Of a stretch of 64,000 nt of DNA, positions 47,551 to 56,614 are shown piece by piece. Origin of the DNA: Phormidium tanganyikae FI6-MK23. GTDB taxonomy: Bacteria > Cyanobacteriota > Cyanobacteriia > Leptolyngbyales > Leptolyngbyaceae. A model generated the notes under the pieces. That model searched no databases and was not told where the DNA came from. It saw only the letters and a list, made by a program, of their open reading frames with translations. The position numbers were made by a program, and so were the translations under genes. How positions within the stretch are numbered: the stretch's first letter is position 1; each line of letters begins with the position of its first letter. The DNA is taken from assembly GCA_019359175.1 (NCBI GenBank), contig JAHHHU010000017.1, positions 43,009 through 107,008 on the forward strand. Direction: 5' to 3'.

Positions 47551-47715
47551 GTGAGATTAGAATTGTGGACTAAAAAAGGACTGAATTGGACTAAATCGGA
47601 TCAGTCAGCGATCGCGCTTTTCTGTCTCAGCGATCTCGGTCGCGACAACGCAGCAAGAAAACTCAAGCAATTCCAAGAAGGTCACCATCTCCTCAATTCT
47701 GAGGAAATCGCCTGA
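47551..47715 (+). CDS. Possible small protein, 54 residues
   Basis: GTG start, product beginning MRLELWTKKGLNWTKSDQS and ending LLNSEEIA. Amino-acid composition looks protein-like (SDLGRDNAARKLKQFQEG) but there is no ribosome binding site I trust and no known family. It may be the tail of a broken phage gene. Confidence 0.3.
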   Translation: MRLELWTKKGLNWTKSDQSAIALFCLSDLGRDNAARKLKQFQEGHHLLNSEEIA

Positions 47716-47803
47716 CACTCACAAACGTTCACTCCGATGAGTTGCAACTGCTCAAGAGTGCATTAATTCACTGGAAGACGATCGCGCTTAGGACAAAGAT
47801 TGC

Positions 47804-48445
47804 TCAATCATTGTACTGCGGACAAACATATTGTTTTGCAGCAATTCTTGTCGCTCTATAGAAGTCAAAAGCTTTATCCGTATAATCGGAGGAAGCATTA
47901 CGTTTAGCCATCTCAAGAGTCAATGCTGTCGTCAACTCTGAATCGCTCACAACCTGACGTGCCGAACAGTAACGTCCGATCGCATTAGCAATTTTGCCAG
48001 AGTCCATCGAGTTTGGTGAAAAGCCAGAGTCTTCCAGTGTGTTTCGTGCAGCGTAAATTGCTTGATCGCTCACCCAAAAACCGCGCACTTCCACCCCACG
48101 TCTAATTTCTCTTTGATTGTCAACTCGTCCATACCCATTTTCACTGCAAGCAATTTTAATCATCTCTCTGGTTGCTCCGATCAAATCAGGCACAAACGAT
48201 TTACCTTGATCCGGAGTCACTAGGGAAGAATCGCAATTTACCGATGCTTGAACCAAGTCTTTGCCAATCAGATAACGAAATCGCACGTCATACCGAGAGA
48301 CGCGATTAATAGAATCCATGTCGATCGCTACCGTTTCGCGAGTTCGACTTGATACACCTGTTGTACGCCAATCAGTTGCGATCGCAGGTAAAGACAGGGT
48401 GGATAGGGTAGCGATCGCGCTTCCGAGAATCAGTGATTTCAGCAT
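47804..48445 (-). CDS. Secreted hypothetical protein
   Basis: A 213-residue protein with a signal peptide (MLKSLILGSAIATLSTLSLPAIA). The mature part contains SSRTRETVAIDMDSINR, a beta-rich region and a helical cysteine-containing C terminus (about 4 cysteines). It is of a type seen as 'surface-adhesin-like' or unnamed in cyanobacteria. The frame is open far upstream to 48619, but only the ATG at 48445 gives a signal peptide. Function unknown. Confidence 0.65.
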   Translation of the reverse strand: MLKSLILGSAIATLSTLSLPAIATDWRTTGVSSRTRETVAIDMDSINRVSRYDVRFRYLIGKDLVQASVNCDSSLVTPDQGKSFVPDLIGATREMIKIACSENGYGRVDNQREIRRGVEVRGFWVSDQAIYAARNTLEDSGFSPNSMDSGKIANAIGRYCSARQVVSDSELTTALTLEMAKRNASSDYTDKAFDFYRATRIAAKQYVCPQYND

Positions 48446-48668
48446 GAGGGTTGGAATGGAGACTTGCCGAAAATAATAATGTCTATAGTCAATATAAATA
48501 CACGCTGTACGTAAACTTCGCGCCGCGCAAGCGTATTGATGAAGCACTGATAAACCAGTCAAGTCGAAGCAACTCCGCTTTGAATCCGTCATTTGTGTAT
48601 CTTCAATATCTGTACACAAAGTATCAATTACGTGGCTTGAGTGTTTGGGAACAAGTAAAGGAGACGCT

Positions 48669-49084
48669 ATGAACCTTAAAGAATTGACGGTAGAGCAACT
48701 TCAAGAACTGCAATTCAGCATCGGGCAAGAGTTGAGCCACCGGAGCCGTCCGAGTTTGAGCATTGGGCACAAATTAACGATCGTCTTTCCAGAATTGAGC
48801 AATTGCTAGGGCAGAGCGGAAATTTGCCCTCTGAGAGTGGGCTGCAAGGGGGCTTCGGAAATGTGACGGCAGGTTTGGACGTTCAGGATGGGGCTGAAAC
48901 AGAGCAACCGTTAGAAATAGTGCATCATCAGTCGCTCTATACGAATGCTGACGGGTGGATCGCCTGCCCCAACTGCGGGAGTTTAAACAACGATTGGCTG
49001 AGTGATGTCGATGCGGATCAAGAAGTGCGATCGCTGAAATGTCAGGAATGCGATCGCATTTCACTGCTGGATGTGACGAAGTGA
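48669..49084 (+). pseudogene. Frameshifted zinc-ribbon protein
   Basis: ATG 48669, preceded by aaggaga, opens MNLKELTVEQLQELQFSIG. Near 48730-48745 the protein-like frame moves by one base to EPSEFEHWAQINDRLSRIEQ, and runs to 49084 with a zinc ribbon CPNCG ... CQEC. The joined product would be about 138 residues. The first frame ends at a TAG at about 48808-48810. Family unknown; zinc-ribbon plus coiled start is common in phage or plasmid accessory proteins. Confidence 0.55.
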
Positions 49085-49346
49085 CTCCAGTTATAGAAAC
49101 AAAAACCGATTTTTGCAGCAGTCGTTTTCAAAAAAAATCTAATGCCGAGAGTGCAGTGCGTACCAATAATTTCTCAACAGCAGATAAGTCAGATTTTTCG
49201 ATTAATTCGTTGTTTTCAGAAGTTAGCATCAGTGTGCCAAAAACGGATGTTTAAGATAGGCGTAACGCTTCCGTTCACCCGCCGCTAGTGACTTCTCGAA
49301 CTCAACCAACCATATCTAAACGGTCGGTGTGCAAGCGGATTGTTAG

Positions 49347-49610
49347 ATGTCGGGTTTACGGCTACCAACTTATGATGAGCGGCAATCCAGGGCGAAAATC
49401 TACTTGATGCCCCTGCACTTCCCCATCAAAACCAAGCTCTACGCAATATTAAGGGAAGCTTGCGATCGTATCGGCATTGATGGCGCGTCTACTCATTCGT
49501 TTCGTCACAGTGGCATTACGAATCTGCACAAACAAGGGTATGCACTGCATGAAATCGCACAGATCAGCGGTCATCGAGATATCACCAACGTTTCGCACTA
49601 CATTGGCTGA
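49347..49610 (+). pseudogene. Tyrosine recombinase, second C-terminal fragment
   Basis: The last 55 residues carry THSFRHSGITNLHKQG and ISGHRDITNVSHYIG, i.e. the His-Arg, His and Tyr of the catalytic pocket. The rest of the catalytic domain appears in another frame just upstream (about 49290-49400: RSVCKRIVRCRVYGYQL, GNPGRKST), so at least one frameshift is present. It differs clearly from the fragment at 37038 and represents a second integrase. Confidence 0.72.
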
Positions 49611-49715
49611 GCTGTCGATCTTTTTCCACGTCGATGTGGAAAAACTTGCTGCATAACGATCGTGGTAAAACGGTTATCCTTTGAACAGCATCGACAAAAC
49701 GACGTGATCAGACTT

Positions 49716-51383
49716 TTATGAATTGCACGATCGCATATCTAACTTGACATCTATAGGAGCATCAATACCTCTAGAACTGCTGGAAACTTGCTCAATGATC
49801 ATAGCAATCAGCGTTGTCGGATCAGCAGGTTTCGCAAGATGTTTTTGAAATCCCGCCGATAAAACTTGCTGCTGCGTCGTTTCTGCTGCATAAGCAGTTA
49901 GCGCGATCGCAGGTAAATGCTCAAATGCAGGTAACGCTCTTACTTGTTGAATCAGCATATAGCCATCGACCTGGGGCATTCCTAAATCGCTGACGAGAAC
50001 ATCGGGGCGGATGTGTTTGAGCGATAAGAGCGCGTCGATCGCAGAAGCAGCAAGCGTCACTTCTGCACCGTATTCTTCGAGCAGAAACGCTAAAAAGGCG
50101 CGAGTGTCCGCCTCATCATCAACCACTAAAACATGAACTCCTTCTAGCGTTAAGGTATCCGGGGCAACGCTTGAGACACAAGCCAGCACATCGTCAGAGC
50201 AGACTTCTTTGTGAATCGGCAGCCTGAGTGTAAAGGTTGAGCCTTGGTTCTCTCCAAGACTCGCGACCTTGATTGTTCCGCCATGCAGTTCAACTAAGTG
50301 GCGAGTGATTGAAAGTCCGAGTCCGAGTCCACTGATCGCGCGCGTCGAGGTGCTATCCGCTTGGCGAAAAGAATCGAAAACATACGGCAAAAATTCATTT
50401 GGAATACCGATGCCTGTATCACTGACTCGCAGTTGCACTTCTGCTTCTGCCGCATCGAGATAAATTTCGATGCGTCCGTGAGCGGGCGTGAATTTGACCG
50501 CATTTGATAATAAATTCCAAACAATCTGCTGTAACCGGGTGGGATCGCCTTTGATCGGGGCGACCGGTTCTTCGATGTGTAGTTGAATGCTGAGAGATTT
50601 TGCTTCTGCGGCAAAATTCGCTGTTTCTAGAGCAGCGTGAACCACAAAGGATAAATTAATCGTTTGCCAGTCTAGATGAAGCTTGCCGCGCAGAATGCGA
50701 GAGACATCGAGTAGATCATCGATCAGTTGAGATTGCAGTTGGGCATTGCGCTCGATCGTCGCGAGTGCAGTGTTAACTGAGGCGGGCTTCACTTTGCCGT
50801 TCTGTAACAGTTTTGCCCAGCCCAAGATCGGATTGAGCGGCGTGCGAAGCTCGTGAGAAACGACAGCGAGAAACTCATCTTTTACGCGGTTGGCAGTTTC
50901 GGCAGATTGTTGAGCGCGGCGACGTTCTTCAGATTCAGAGATCGCGCTATCTCGCATCTTGCGATAGTTTTGAGCTTGAGTCGTTAGCTCGGTGACATCT
51001 TGAACTGAGAGCAACGCATAAAACTCTTTGCCCGTAGGCGCTAGAGTGGCGGTCACAGTGGTATGTTGGATGCGATTTCCGCCTTGCGGCAAGGGAGCCG
51101 GGATCAAATGCTGATGAAATTGCGATGAGAAAATGGTGGGTGCGCCGCCTTGAAAAACCTGCTGAAATCGGCGAACATAGTTCGGCTGATCAAAATGCGG
51201 AAAAAATTCAGCGATTAATCGTCCTAAGATGTCTCGTCGAGGAATTTTGGTCCAGTCTTCTAGACAGCCATTCCAAAACAGCACTACGTTATCTGCTCGC
51301 AGTACACAGTTTCCTAACGGAATTTGGTCGAGCAGTGCAAATTGGGTCTGAGCCTGCTCTAGCTCCTCAGTTGAGCAAATCAT
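49716..51383 (-). CDS. PAS hybrid histidine kinase with receiver
   Basis: A 555-residue soluble hybrid. A PAS domain (about 15-135; NVVLFWNGCLEDWTKI), a coiled coil, HisKA (VVSHELRTPLNPIL), HATPase (SGLGLGLSITRHLVELHGG) and a receiver (VVDDEADTRAFLAFLL, VSDLGMPQVDG) ending near residue 535. It is coupled to the cheC-like gene, whose stop it overlaps by 4 bp. This ties it to the chemosensory set. Confidence 0.9.
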   Translation of the reverse strand: MICSTEELEQAQTQFALLDQIPLGNCVLRADNVVLFWNGCLEDWTKIPRRDILGRLIAEFFPHFDQPNYVRRFQQVFQGGAPTIFSSQFHQHLIPAPLPQGGNRIQHTTVTATLAPTGKEFYALLSVQDVTELTTQAQNYRKMRDSAISESEERRRAQQSAETANRVKDEFLAVVSHELRTPLNPILGWAKLLQNGKVKPASVNTALATIERNAQLQSQLIDDLLDVSRILRGKLHLDWQTINLSFVVHAALETANFAAEAKSLSIQLHIEEPVAPIKGDPTRLQQIVWNLLSNAVKFTPAHGRIEIYLDAAEAEVQLRVSDTGIGIPNEFLPYVFDSFRQADSTSTRAISGLGLGLSITRHLVELHGGTIKVASLGENQGSTFTLRLPIHKEVCSDDVLACVSSVAPDTLTLEGVHVLVVDDEADTRAFLAFLLEEYGAEVTLAASAIDALLSLKHIRPDVLVSDLGMPQVDGYMLIQQVRALPAFEHLPAIALTAYAAETTQQQVLSAGFQKHLAKPADPTTLIAMIIEQVSSSSRGIDAPIDVKLDMRSCNS

Positions 51384-51997
51384 GAGGGGACACCTAGCTC
51401 GAGATCGATCGCTTTAATCAGCGCACCAAAAGAACTTACCTCAAAGATTAATATAATGTCCCCGATAATTTCAAGCTGCTGAATTTCAAACCGAGTCTGA
51501 GCGAGTAGAAAAACATTCTCGTTGCAGCTTTGCCCGCTGTGCAACAAAAGATTTTGAATCGTGTCTTCCATGTAAACAGGAATCGCATAGTGCAAATGTT
51601 GACGGAGCAGATTGCTAATTGATCCCATTACCCCGTTGATTACAATGTTCCCGATTTCGCTGAGCGTACCAATCTTAACCGCATCAAGATCAGGAGAATC
51701 AGGAGCTTCACCCGTTAAAACAGAAATCAAGATAGACGCGCTCTCGGTTGGAAATAGGAGTTCGGCAGTACCGCTAAACTCCCCTGAGAATCCCAACCGA
51801 ACCGTCGAGAAGCAGCCACCATTAAACCGCTTCTCTAGCTTCTGCTGCAACTGGGCTGTGTCGAATACTTCAATCAGCGGAATTCTTAATAAGATAGGAC
51901 AGTCGAGCATATCATTCAGAATACTAGCAGCGCGTCCAACTCCAATGTTAATGAACTCCTGCAACGCATCAAGTTGTTCAGCAGAAAGTGACTTCAT
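51380..51997 (-). CDS. cheC: CheC-type phosphatase (CheC/CheX/FliY family)
   Basis: A 205-residue protein with the two CheC phosphatase motifs: EFINIGVGRAAS near residue 13 (E and N) and SEIGNIVINGVMGS near 104-117. It would dephosphorylate the CheY-like protein encoded directly upstream. The ATG at 51997 follows an agggaaa ribosome site; a GTG at 52042 that overlaps the cheY stop would add 15 residues, because a 24-bp tandem duplication (51997-52044) has copied the start region. Confidence 0.85.
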   Translation of the reverse strand: MKSLSAEQLDALQEFINIGVGRAASILNDMLDCPILLRIPLIEVFDTAQLQQKLEKRFNGGCFSTVRLGFSGEFSGTAELLFPTESASILISVLTGEAPDSPDLDAVKIGTLSEIGNIVINGVMGSISNLLRQHLHYAIPVYMEDTIQNLLLHSGQSCNENVFLLAQTRFEIQQLEIIGDIILIFEVSSFGALIKAIDLELGVPS

Positions 51998-52044
51998 GAT
52001 CGAAATTTCCCTATTCACTATGATCGAAATTTCCCTATTCACTC
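51997..52044 (-). repeat. 24-bp tandem duplication over the cheC translation start
   Basis: Two copies (51997-52020, 52021-52044), identical except the last base. Each includes the agggaaa ribosome-binding stretch; the distal copy also contains the stop of the preceding cheY-like gene. Confidence 0.85.
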
Positions 52045-52395
52045 AAAAATTTGCCGCACCGCCTGCCGCACCGCCTCTTCTTTCGCTGGCTTATTGATAA
52101 AGCCAACTGCACCAAGTTCCATGCCCTTCTGACGAGAAGAGTCTTGAATATCTGCTGAAATAATAATAGTGGGAATTTTTAGTCCCGATTGCTGGAGCTG
52201 ATCTAATAGCTCGAAACCGCTGATGTCGGGCATCAGCAAATCGGTGAGAATACAGCTTAGATGGTGACTCTTAATCATTTCTAAACCTTCTTGCCCAGTT
52301 GCCGCCTCCAAAATCTCGTAGCCATCAACCTGCAAGTATTTCCGCAGCATTCTGCGGCTAAATGCAGCATCATCAATAATCAAAACCGTAGCCAT
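52039..52395 (-). CDS. CheY-like response regulator
   Basis: A 118-residue single-domain receiver: IIDDAAFSRRMLRKYL (acidic pair), LTDLLMPDISGFELL (phosphoacceptor Asp), ISADIQDSSRQ and NKPAK (lysine). It should be the diffusible output or phosphate sink of the CheA encoded at 52863. First gene of the minus-strand unit cheY-cheC-hybrid kinase. Confidence 0.9.
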   Translation of the reverse strand: MATVLIIDDAAFSRRMLRKYLQVDGYEILEAATGQEGLEMIKSHHLSCILTDLLMPDISGFELLDQLQQSGLKIPTIIISADIQDSSRQKGMELGAVGFINKPAKEEAVRQAVRQIFE

Positions 52396-52426
52396 GCTTC
52401 ATCTAGTGGGTAAAAACAAGAACACT

Positions 52427-52729
52427 TTAACGCTTGGAGCCAGGCAGGGATTCAGGGCTGAGCGCATAGAGATCAACTTTTTCAACATCGATTTTTTGAA
52501 TCCAATATGAAACCGTGGTGTGGTGAATATTCGTGACTCGCTCGATCGCTTTCACTCCGAGTCCGGTGAAATACAAATCGAGGCAGCGTTGCTTGATTTC
52601 ATCCGAGTAGCGCGGCTGTCGGTATGATTCGAGGAATTGTCGCCCACATCGCCTGCACCTATAGGATTGTACGCCTCTGCGATACCCGTTTTTGTAAGCT
52701 TGGACAAATTTACACGCCGGACATTGCAT
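52427..52729 (-). CDS. IS1 InsA-like zinc-ribbon/HTH protein, orphan
   Basis: A 100-residue protein with two Cys pairs (CPACKFVQAYKNG, CRRCGRQFLE) and a helix-turn-helix (GLGVKAIERVTNIHHTTVSYWI), the InsA half of IS1-family transposases. No InsB half follows: the cheY-like gene ends 31 bp away. It may be a remnant or a stand-alone DNA-binding protein; orphan genes of this kind are common in cyanobacteria. It sits between the two divergent chemosensory units. Confidence 0.65.
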   Translation of the reverse strand: MQCPACKFVQAYKNGYRRGVQSYRCRRCGRQFLESYRQPRYSDEIKQRCLDLYFTGLGVKAIERVTNIHHTTVSYWIQKIDVEKVDLYALSPESLPGSKR

Positions 52730-52862
52730 ACGATCTGTTGAAGAACGTTAGCCATTACTCTTCAGCAATCTCCAATTCGTAACCTCTGTCTTAAGATAGA
52801 TTCTTGCTAGTACAGAAGCTCCGTAGGATAGAAATTAGGTTTTTTAGCTGATTGGGCGAGGT

Positions 52863-55007
52863 ATGTCGATCGCAGTCGATGACGAAGATATTCAAGCGTT
52901 TCTAGTTGAGAGCTATGACAATCTTGATCGCATTGAGCAAGATATTCTAGCGCTTGAAGCGGCATCTATCGATCAAGGCACTCTTACTCGTCTTTATCGA
53001 TCGCTTCATACGATCAAAGGAAACTGCGGCTTCTTGCCGTTTCCAAAAGTAGAAGCGATCGCGCACGCCGGTGAAAGTTTACTTGGCAGGCTACGTGATA
53101 ATTCACTAGAGATTACGCCGCAAGTTACTGCTCTATTGCTACAGACCGCAGACGAATTACGCCAATTGCTCCGTGAGATTGAAGCCACTGGTCAAGAAGC
53201 TGAAACCGATTATTCAACGCTGATCAAAATGCTAGAAGCCGTCCAAGACGGTTCATCGAGCCAAGCGGCTGATGATTTATTAGACCTTAAATTAACAACT
53301 TCTTTAGAAGAAAATTTTGAGGGGTTTCAGCTCAAGCTAAATCCTTCAGAAGAAAGCGAGATTGCGACATCTACGATTCGAGTCAATGTTGAGTTACTCG
53401 ATCAGGTCATGGCGCTGGTCGAAGAACTGGTGCTGGCGCGTAATCAAGTTGTGAGTTTTTCAGATGCGCTAGATAACTCCGCGTTCACTGGAGTATGTCA
53501 GCGATTGGATTTGATCACGAGCGACCTGCAAGAAGGAATTATGAGAACCCGGATGCAGCCAATGAGTACGATCTTTCAGAGGTTTCCGCGGGTGGTGAGA
53601 GACTTAGCGATCGCGCATCAAAAACAGGTTCAGATTTGGATCGAAGGTGCGGAAACAGAGCTAGATCGGAGCTTAATTGAACACATCAAAGATCCATTAA
53701 CGCATCTGATCCGTAACTGTATCGATCACGGCATCGAACCGCCTGATGTTCGGGTTGCCCAAGGCAAACCGCCTGAAGGACAATTAAGCATTCGAGCGTT
53801 TCATGAACAAGGAAAAGTTAACTTAGAAATTCGGGATGATGGCAAGGGCATCGATCCCGAACGGTTAAAGCAGCGATCGCAGCAGCTAGGCATCTTGAGT
53901 TCTGCTCAAGCCGAGGCGTTGAGCGATCTAGAAGCGTTTAATTTGATGTTTCTGCCTGGGTTTTCTACCGCAGAGCATGTAACTAATTTATCCGGTCGCG
54001 GAGTCGGAATGGATGTCGTGCAATCGAATTTAGAACGGGTGAATGGCACGATCGAAGTTCGTAGTCAGGTAAATTTTGGGACAACGTTTCGGATTAAAAT
54101 TCCGTTAACGCTTGCGATCGTCTCTGCATTGTTGATTTCAAGCGGCGATGAACGGTTCGCGATCGCGCAAACAAATATTCAAGAGTTAGTTCGGCTAGAA
54201 GGGCAGCAGATTGCTCAAATCGAAACGCTCTACGATGTTCCTGTTTACCGACTGCGAGAAACTCTATTGCCGCTAGTCTATCTCAATTCGGTGTTACAAC
54301 TAACCGACACCGTAGCGGCTTCTGAAGTCGTTTACCTCATGGTGATTCAAGCCGATGAATATCAGTTTGGGGTGGTGGTCGATGCGATCGATGACGTGCA
54401 AGAGATTGTTGTAAAACCACTTGAAAAACAGCTTAAAGATTTAGCGGTGTACGCAGGGGCAACGATTTTAGGCGATGGGCAAATTGCCTTGATTTTAGAT
54501 GCGGTGGGGTTAGCGCGGCAGTCCGGTGTGATTGCTCAGTTCCAAAAGCATCTTTCAGCGCCCGCGATCGCAGCGGAAGACCTCGACAAACAGTTAATTT
54601 TGCTGATTGAGGGACCGCAAGCATCGCGGATGGGCATTCCGATGCTAACAGCCGAGCGATTAGAAACCTTTTCATTCTCTAATGTGGAGCGAGTCGGCAA
54701 TCAAGAGTTAGTCAGATACCGCGATCGCATTTTGCCCTTAATTGATTTACATCGCGCATTTGGCAGCAGCGTGCCTGAGCGAGAAGACCTTTCTGTCGTC
54801 GTCGTCGCGCTCAGTGAAGGTAGTAGCGTTGGAATTGTCGTCGATCGTGTTCTTGACATTGTGGAGGATTCTTTGAGCTTTAACGGAGCAGCAACTCGTC
54901 CAGGAATTGACTTTTGCGCCAATATTCAAGCACAGGTGACAGAGATGTTAGACATTCATGCGATCGTTGAAATAGTCAATCCACATCTTTTGCGGCAAGC
55001 TGGGTAA
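52863..55007 (+). CDS. cheA: CheA-type chemosensory histidine kinase with two CheW domains
   Basis: A 714-residue kinase. The P1 Hpt domain has phosphoacceptor H49 in LHTIKGNCGFLP. There is no recognisable CheY-binding P2 domain: the linker (about 110-170) is short. The P3 dimerisation region (VMALVEELVLARNQVV), the P4 ATPase (RNCIDHGIE, DDGKGIDPE, GRGVGMDVVQSNLE) and two consecutive P5/CheW-like domains (about 420-550 and 570-705) follow. First gene of cheA-cheW-mcp-cheB-cheR. Confidence 0.93.
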   Translation: MSIAVDDEDIQAFLVESYDNLDRIEQDILALEAASIDQGTLTRLYRSLHTIKGNCGFLPFPKVEAIAHAGESLLGRLRDNSLEITPQVTALLLQTADELRQLLREIEATGQEAETDYSTLIKMLEAVQDGSSSQAADDLLDLKLTTSLEENFEGFQLKLNPSEESEIATSTIRVNVELLDQVMALVEELVLARNQVVSFSDALDNSAFTGVCQRLDLITSDLQEGIMRTRMQPMSTIFQRFPRVVRDLAIAHQKQVQIWIEGAETELDRSLIEHIKDPLTHLIRNCIDHGIEPPDVRVAQGKPPEGQLSIRAFHEQGKVNLEIRDDGKGIDPERLKQRSQQLGILSSAQAEALSDLEAFNLMFLPGFSTAEHVTNLSGRGVGMDVVQSNLERVNGTIEVRSQVNFGTTFRIKIPLTLAIVSALLISSGDERFAIAQTNIQELVRLEGQQIAQIETLYDVPVYRLRETLLPLVYLNSVLQLTDTVAASEVVYLMVIQADEYQFGVVVDAIDDVQEIVVKPLEKQLKDLAVYAGATILGDGQIALILDAVGLARQSGVIAQFQKHLSAPAIAAEDLDKQLILLIEGPQASRMGIPMLTAERLETFSFSNVERVGNQELVRYRDRILPLIDLHRAFGSSVPEREDLSVVVVALSEGSSVGIVVDRVLDIVEDSLSFNGAATRPGIDFCANIQAQVTEMLDIHAIVEIVNPHLLRQAG

Positions 55008-55012
55008 TTCGC

Positions 55013-55450
55013 ATGACACAGCAATTTTGTACGTTCTATCTTAACCGTATTTATTTTGGGATTCCGATTCAGCAGGTGCAAGAAATCGTTCGGCACCAAA
55101 CTCCAACCCGCGTTCCGCTGGCTGAATCTGATGTATGCGGTTTAATCAATCTCCGGGGGCAGATTATCACCGTGATTAATCTCAAACGTCGTCTTGATAT
55201 GTTGATCGAACTATCTGAACCATCATTCGAGTCCGCTCAATACAATGTAGTGATTCGCGCTGGCGAGAATGTGATTAGCTTACAAATTGATCAGCTTGAT
55301 GACATTCTAGAATTGAGCGATGATGACTTTGAACCTCCTCCTGCCACGCTTCAAGGAACACTGCGATCGTTCTTGCAGGGTGCTTACAAGCTTGCAAACG
55401 GGTTCTTACTCGTTCTTGATCCAGCAAAGCTCTTAGAAGTAAAACCTTAA
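55013..55450 (+). CDS. cheW: CheW coupling protein
   Basis: A 145-residue CheW-fold protein: FYLNRIYFGIPIQQVQEIV start, LINLRGQIITVINLKRRL (typical NLRG/INLR segment), and a C-terminal ILVLDPAKLL-like LLVLDPAKLL. It links receptor and CheA. The start lies 5 bp after the cheA stop. Confidence 0.93.
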   Translation: MTQQFCTFYLNRIYFGIPIQQVQEIVRHQTPTRVPLAESDVCGLINLRGQIITVINLKRRLDMLIELSEPSFESAQYNVVIRAGENVISLQIDQLDDILELSDDDFEPPPATLQGTLRSFLQGAYKLANGFLLVLDPAKLLEVKP

Positions 55451-55478
55451 TCTATAACTGTACAAGGAGATTTGACGC

Positions 55479-56492
55479 ATGGTCGCGAATCAAAACCAGG
55501 AAACAGAGAGTTCAACGGCAACATCGCGCAAAAATGCAGCCAAATCGAGTTCGGAACTAAACTCACAGTTAAAACCGTTACTCGATGCTTTGAGATCCGC
55601 AAAAGCGGGTGATTTTTCAGTGCGTCTTGATGAGGAGAACTTGAGCGAAGTCGCGATCGCATTTAACGAAATGATTACCTCAATGCGAGATTCAATTCAA
55701 CAAATGGCAGAAGTTGCAGCAACTGTTGCTTCCTCGGCTGAAGAACTCACTGCCGTCAGTGGCGAAATGAGCAACAATGCAGATCAGACCGCTGAGCAAG
55801 CAATCTCAGCTTCTGCTTCTGCCGAACAAGTGAGTCAAAACGCCACAACCGTCGCAACCGCTGTCGAAGAAATGACCGCCAGCATTCGAGAAATTGCTCG
55901 AAATTCAGCACAAGGAGCAAAAATCGCTACCGATGCGGTAGAAACGGCAGTAAAAACGAATGCGACGATCAATAAGCTCGGTCAAAGCAGCGTTGATATT
56001 GGCAAAGTCGTCAAAGTCATTACATCGATCGCGCAGCAAACCAATCTGCTTGCGCTTAACGCGACGATCGAAGCAGCACGGGCGGGCGACGCTGGAAAAG
56101 GATTTGCGGTCGTTGCAAGTGAAGTCAAAGAACTTGCCAAACAAACCGCTAGTGCCACCGAAGACATTAGCCAGCGCATCGAAGCGATTCAAACCGACAC
56201 CAACCGAGCGGTAACTGCGATTACCGAAATTACTGGAGTAGTCAATCAGATTAGCGATATTCAAACTACGATCGCTAGTGCGGTAGAAGAACAAACCGCA
56301 ACAACCAGCGAGATTTCTCGGAACGTGGCAGAATCTGCTAAAGGTGCAATGGACATCGCAAAAAACATCGGCATTGTGGCACAGAATGCTAAAAGCACCA
56401 CCTCTGGAGCGAGCAATACGTCTCAAGCGGCTGAAGAACTCGCGCGGATGGCAGTTAGTTTGCAGAAGATTGTCGGCAAGTTCAAATTTTAG
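55479..56492 (+). CDS. Soluble methyl-accepting chemotaxis protein
   Basis: A 337-residue receptor with no membrane helix and no separate sensor domain. A HAMP-like segment (about 28-80) leads to a signalling coiled coil whose tip is [20 protein letters not shown] followed by [16 protein letters not shown]. The first 30 residues are polar and disordered-looking. It must receive its cue from another protein or a small partner. Ribosome site aaggaga before ATG; 28 bp after cheW. Confidence 0.92.
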   Translation: MVANQNQETESSTATSRKNAAKSSSELNSQLKPLLDALRSAKAGDFSVRLDEENLSEVAIAFNEMITSMRDSIQQMAEVAATVASSAEELTAVSGEMSNNADQTAEQAISASASAEQVSQNATTVATAVEEMTASIREIARNSAQGAKIATDAVETAVKTNATINKLGQSSVDIGKVVKVITSIAQQTNLLALNATIEAARAGDAGKGFAVVASEVKELAKQTASATEDISQRIEAIQTDTNRAVTAITEITGVVNQISDIQTTIASAVEEQTATTSEISRNVAESAKGAMDIAKNIGIVAQNAKSTTSGASNTSQAAEELARMAVSLQKIVGKFKF

Positions 56493-56614
56493 ATAGAGGT
56501 GTCTTTGATCAATCCACGATAGGTTACTAATAATCCACGCTTGAGCTTAGTTCTTTCAGAGTAGGAGAAAGGACTCGACTGGTCTAGTTTGCCTTTCGTT
56601 CTTCTAGCTTAATC

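Noticed and set aside
49621..49644. Palindrome tttttccac / gtggaaaaa
   Set aside because: A clean 9-bp stem, but no T run follows the stem on either strand and no gene ends there, so I do not call a terminator.
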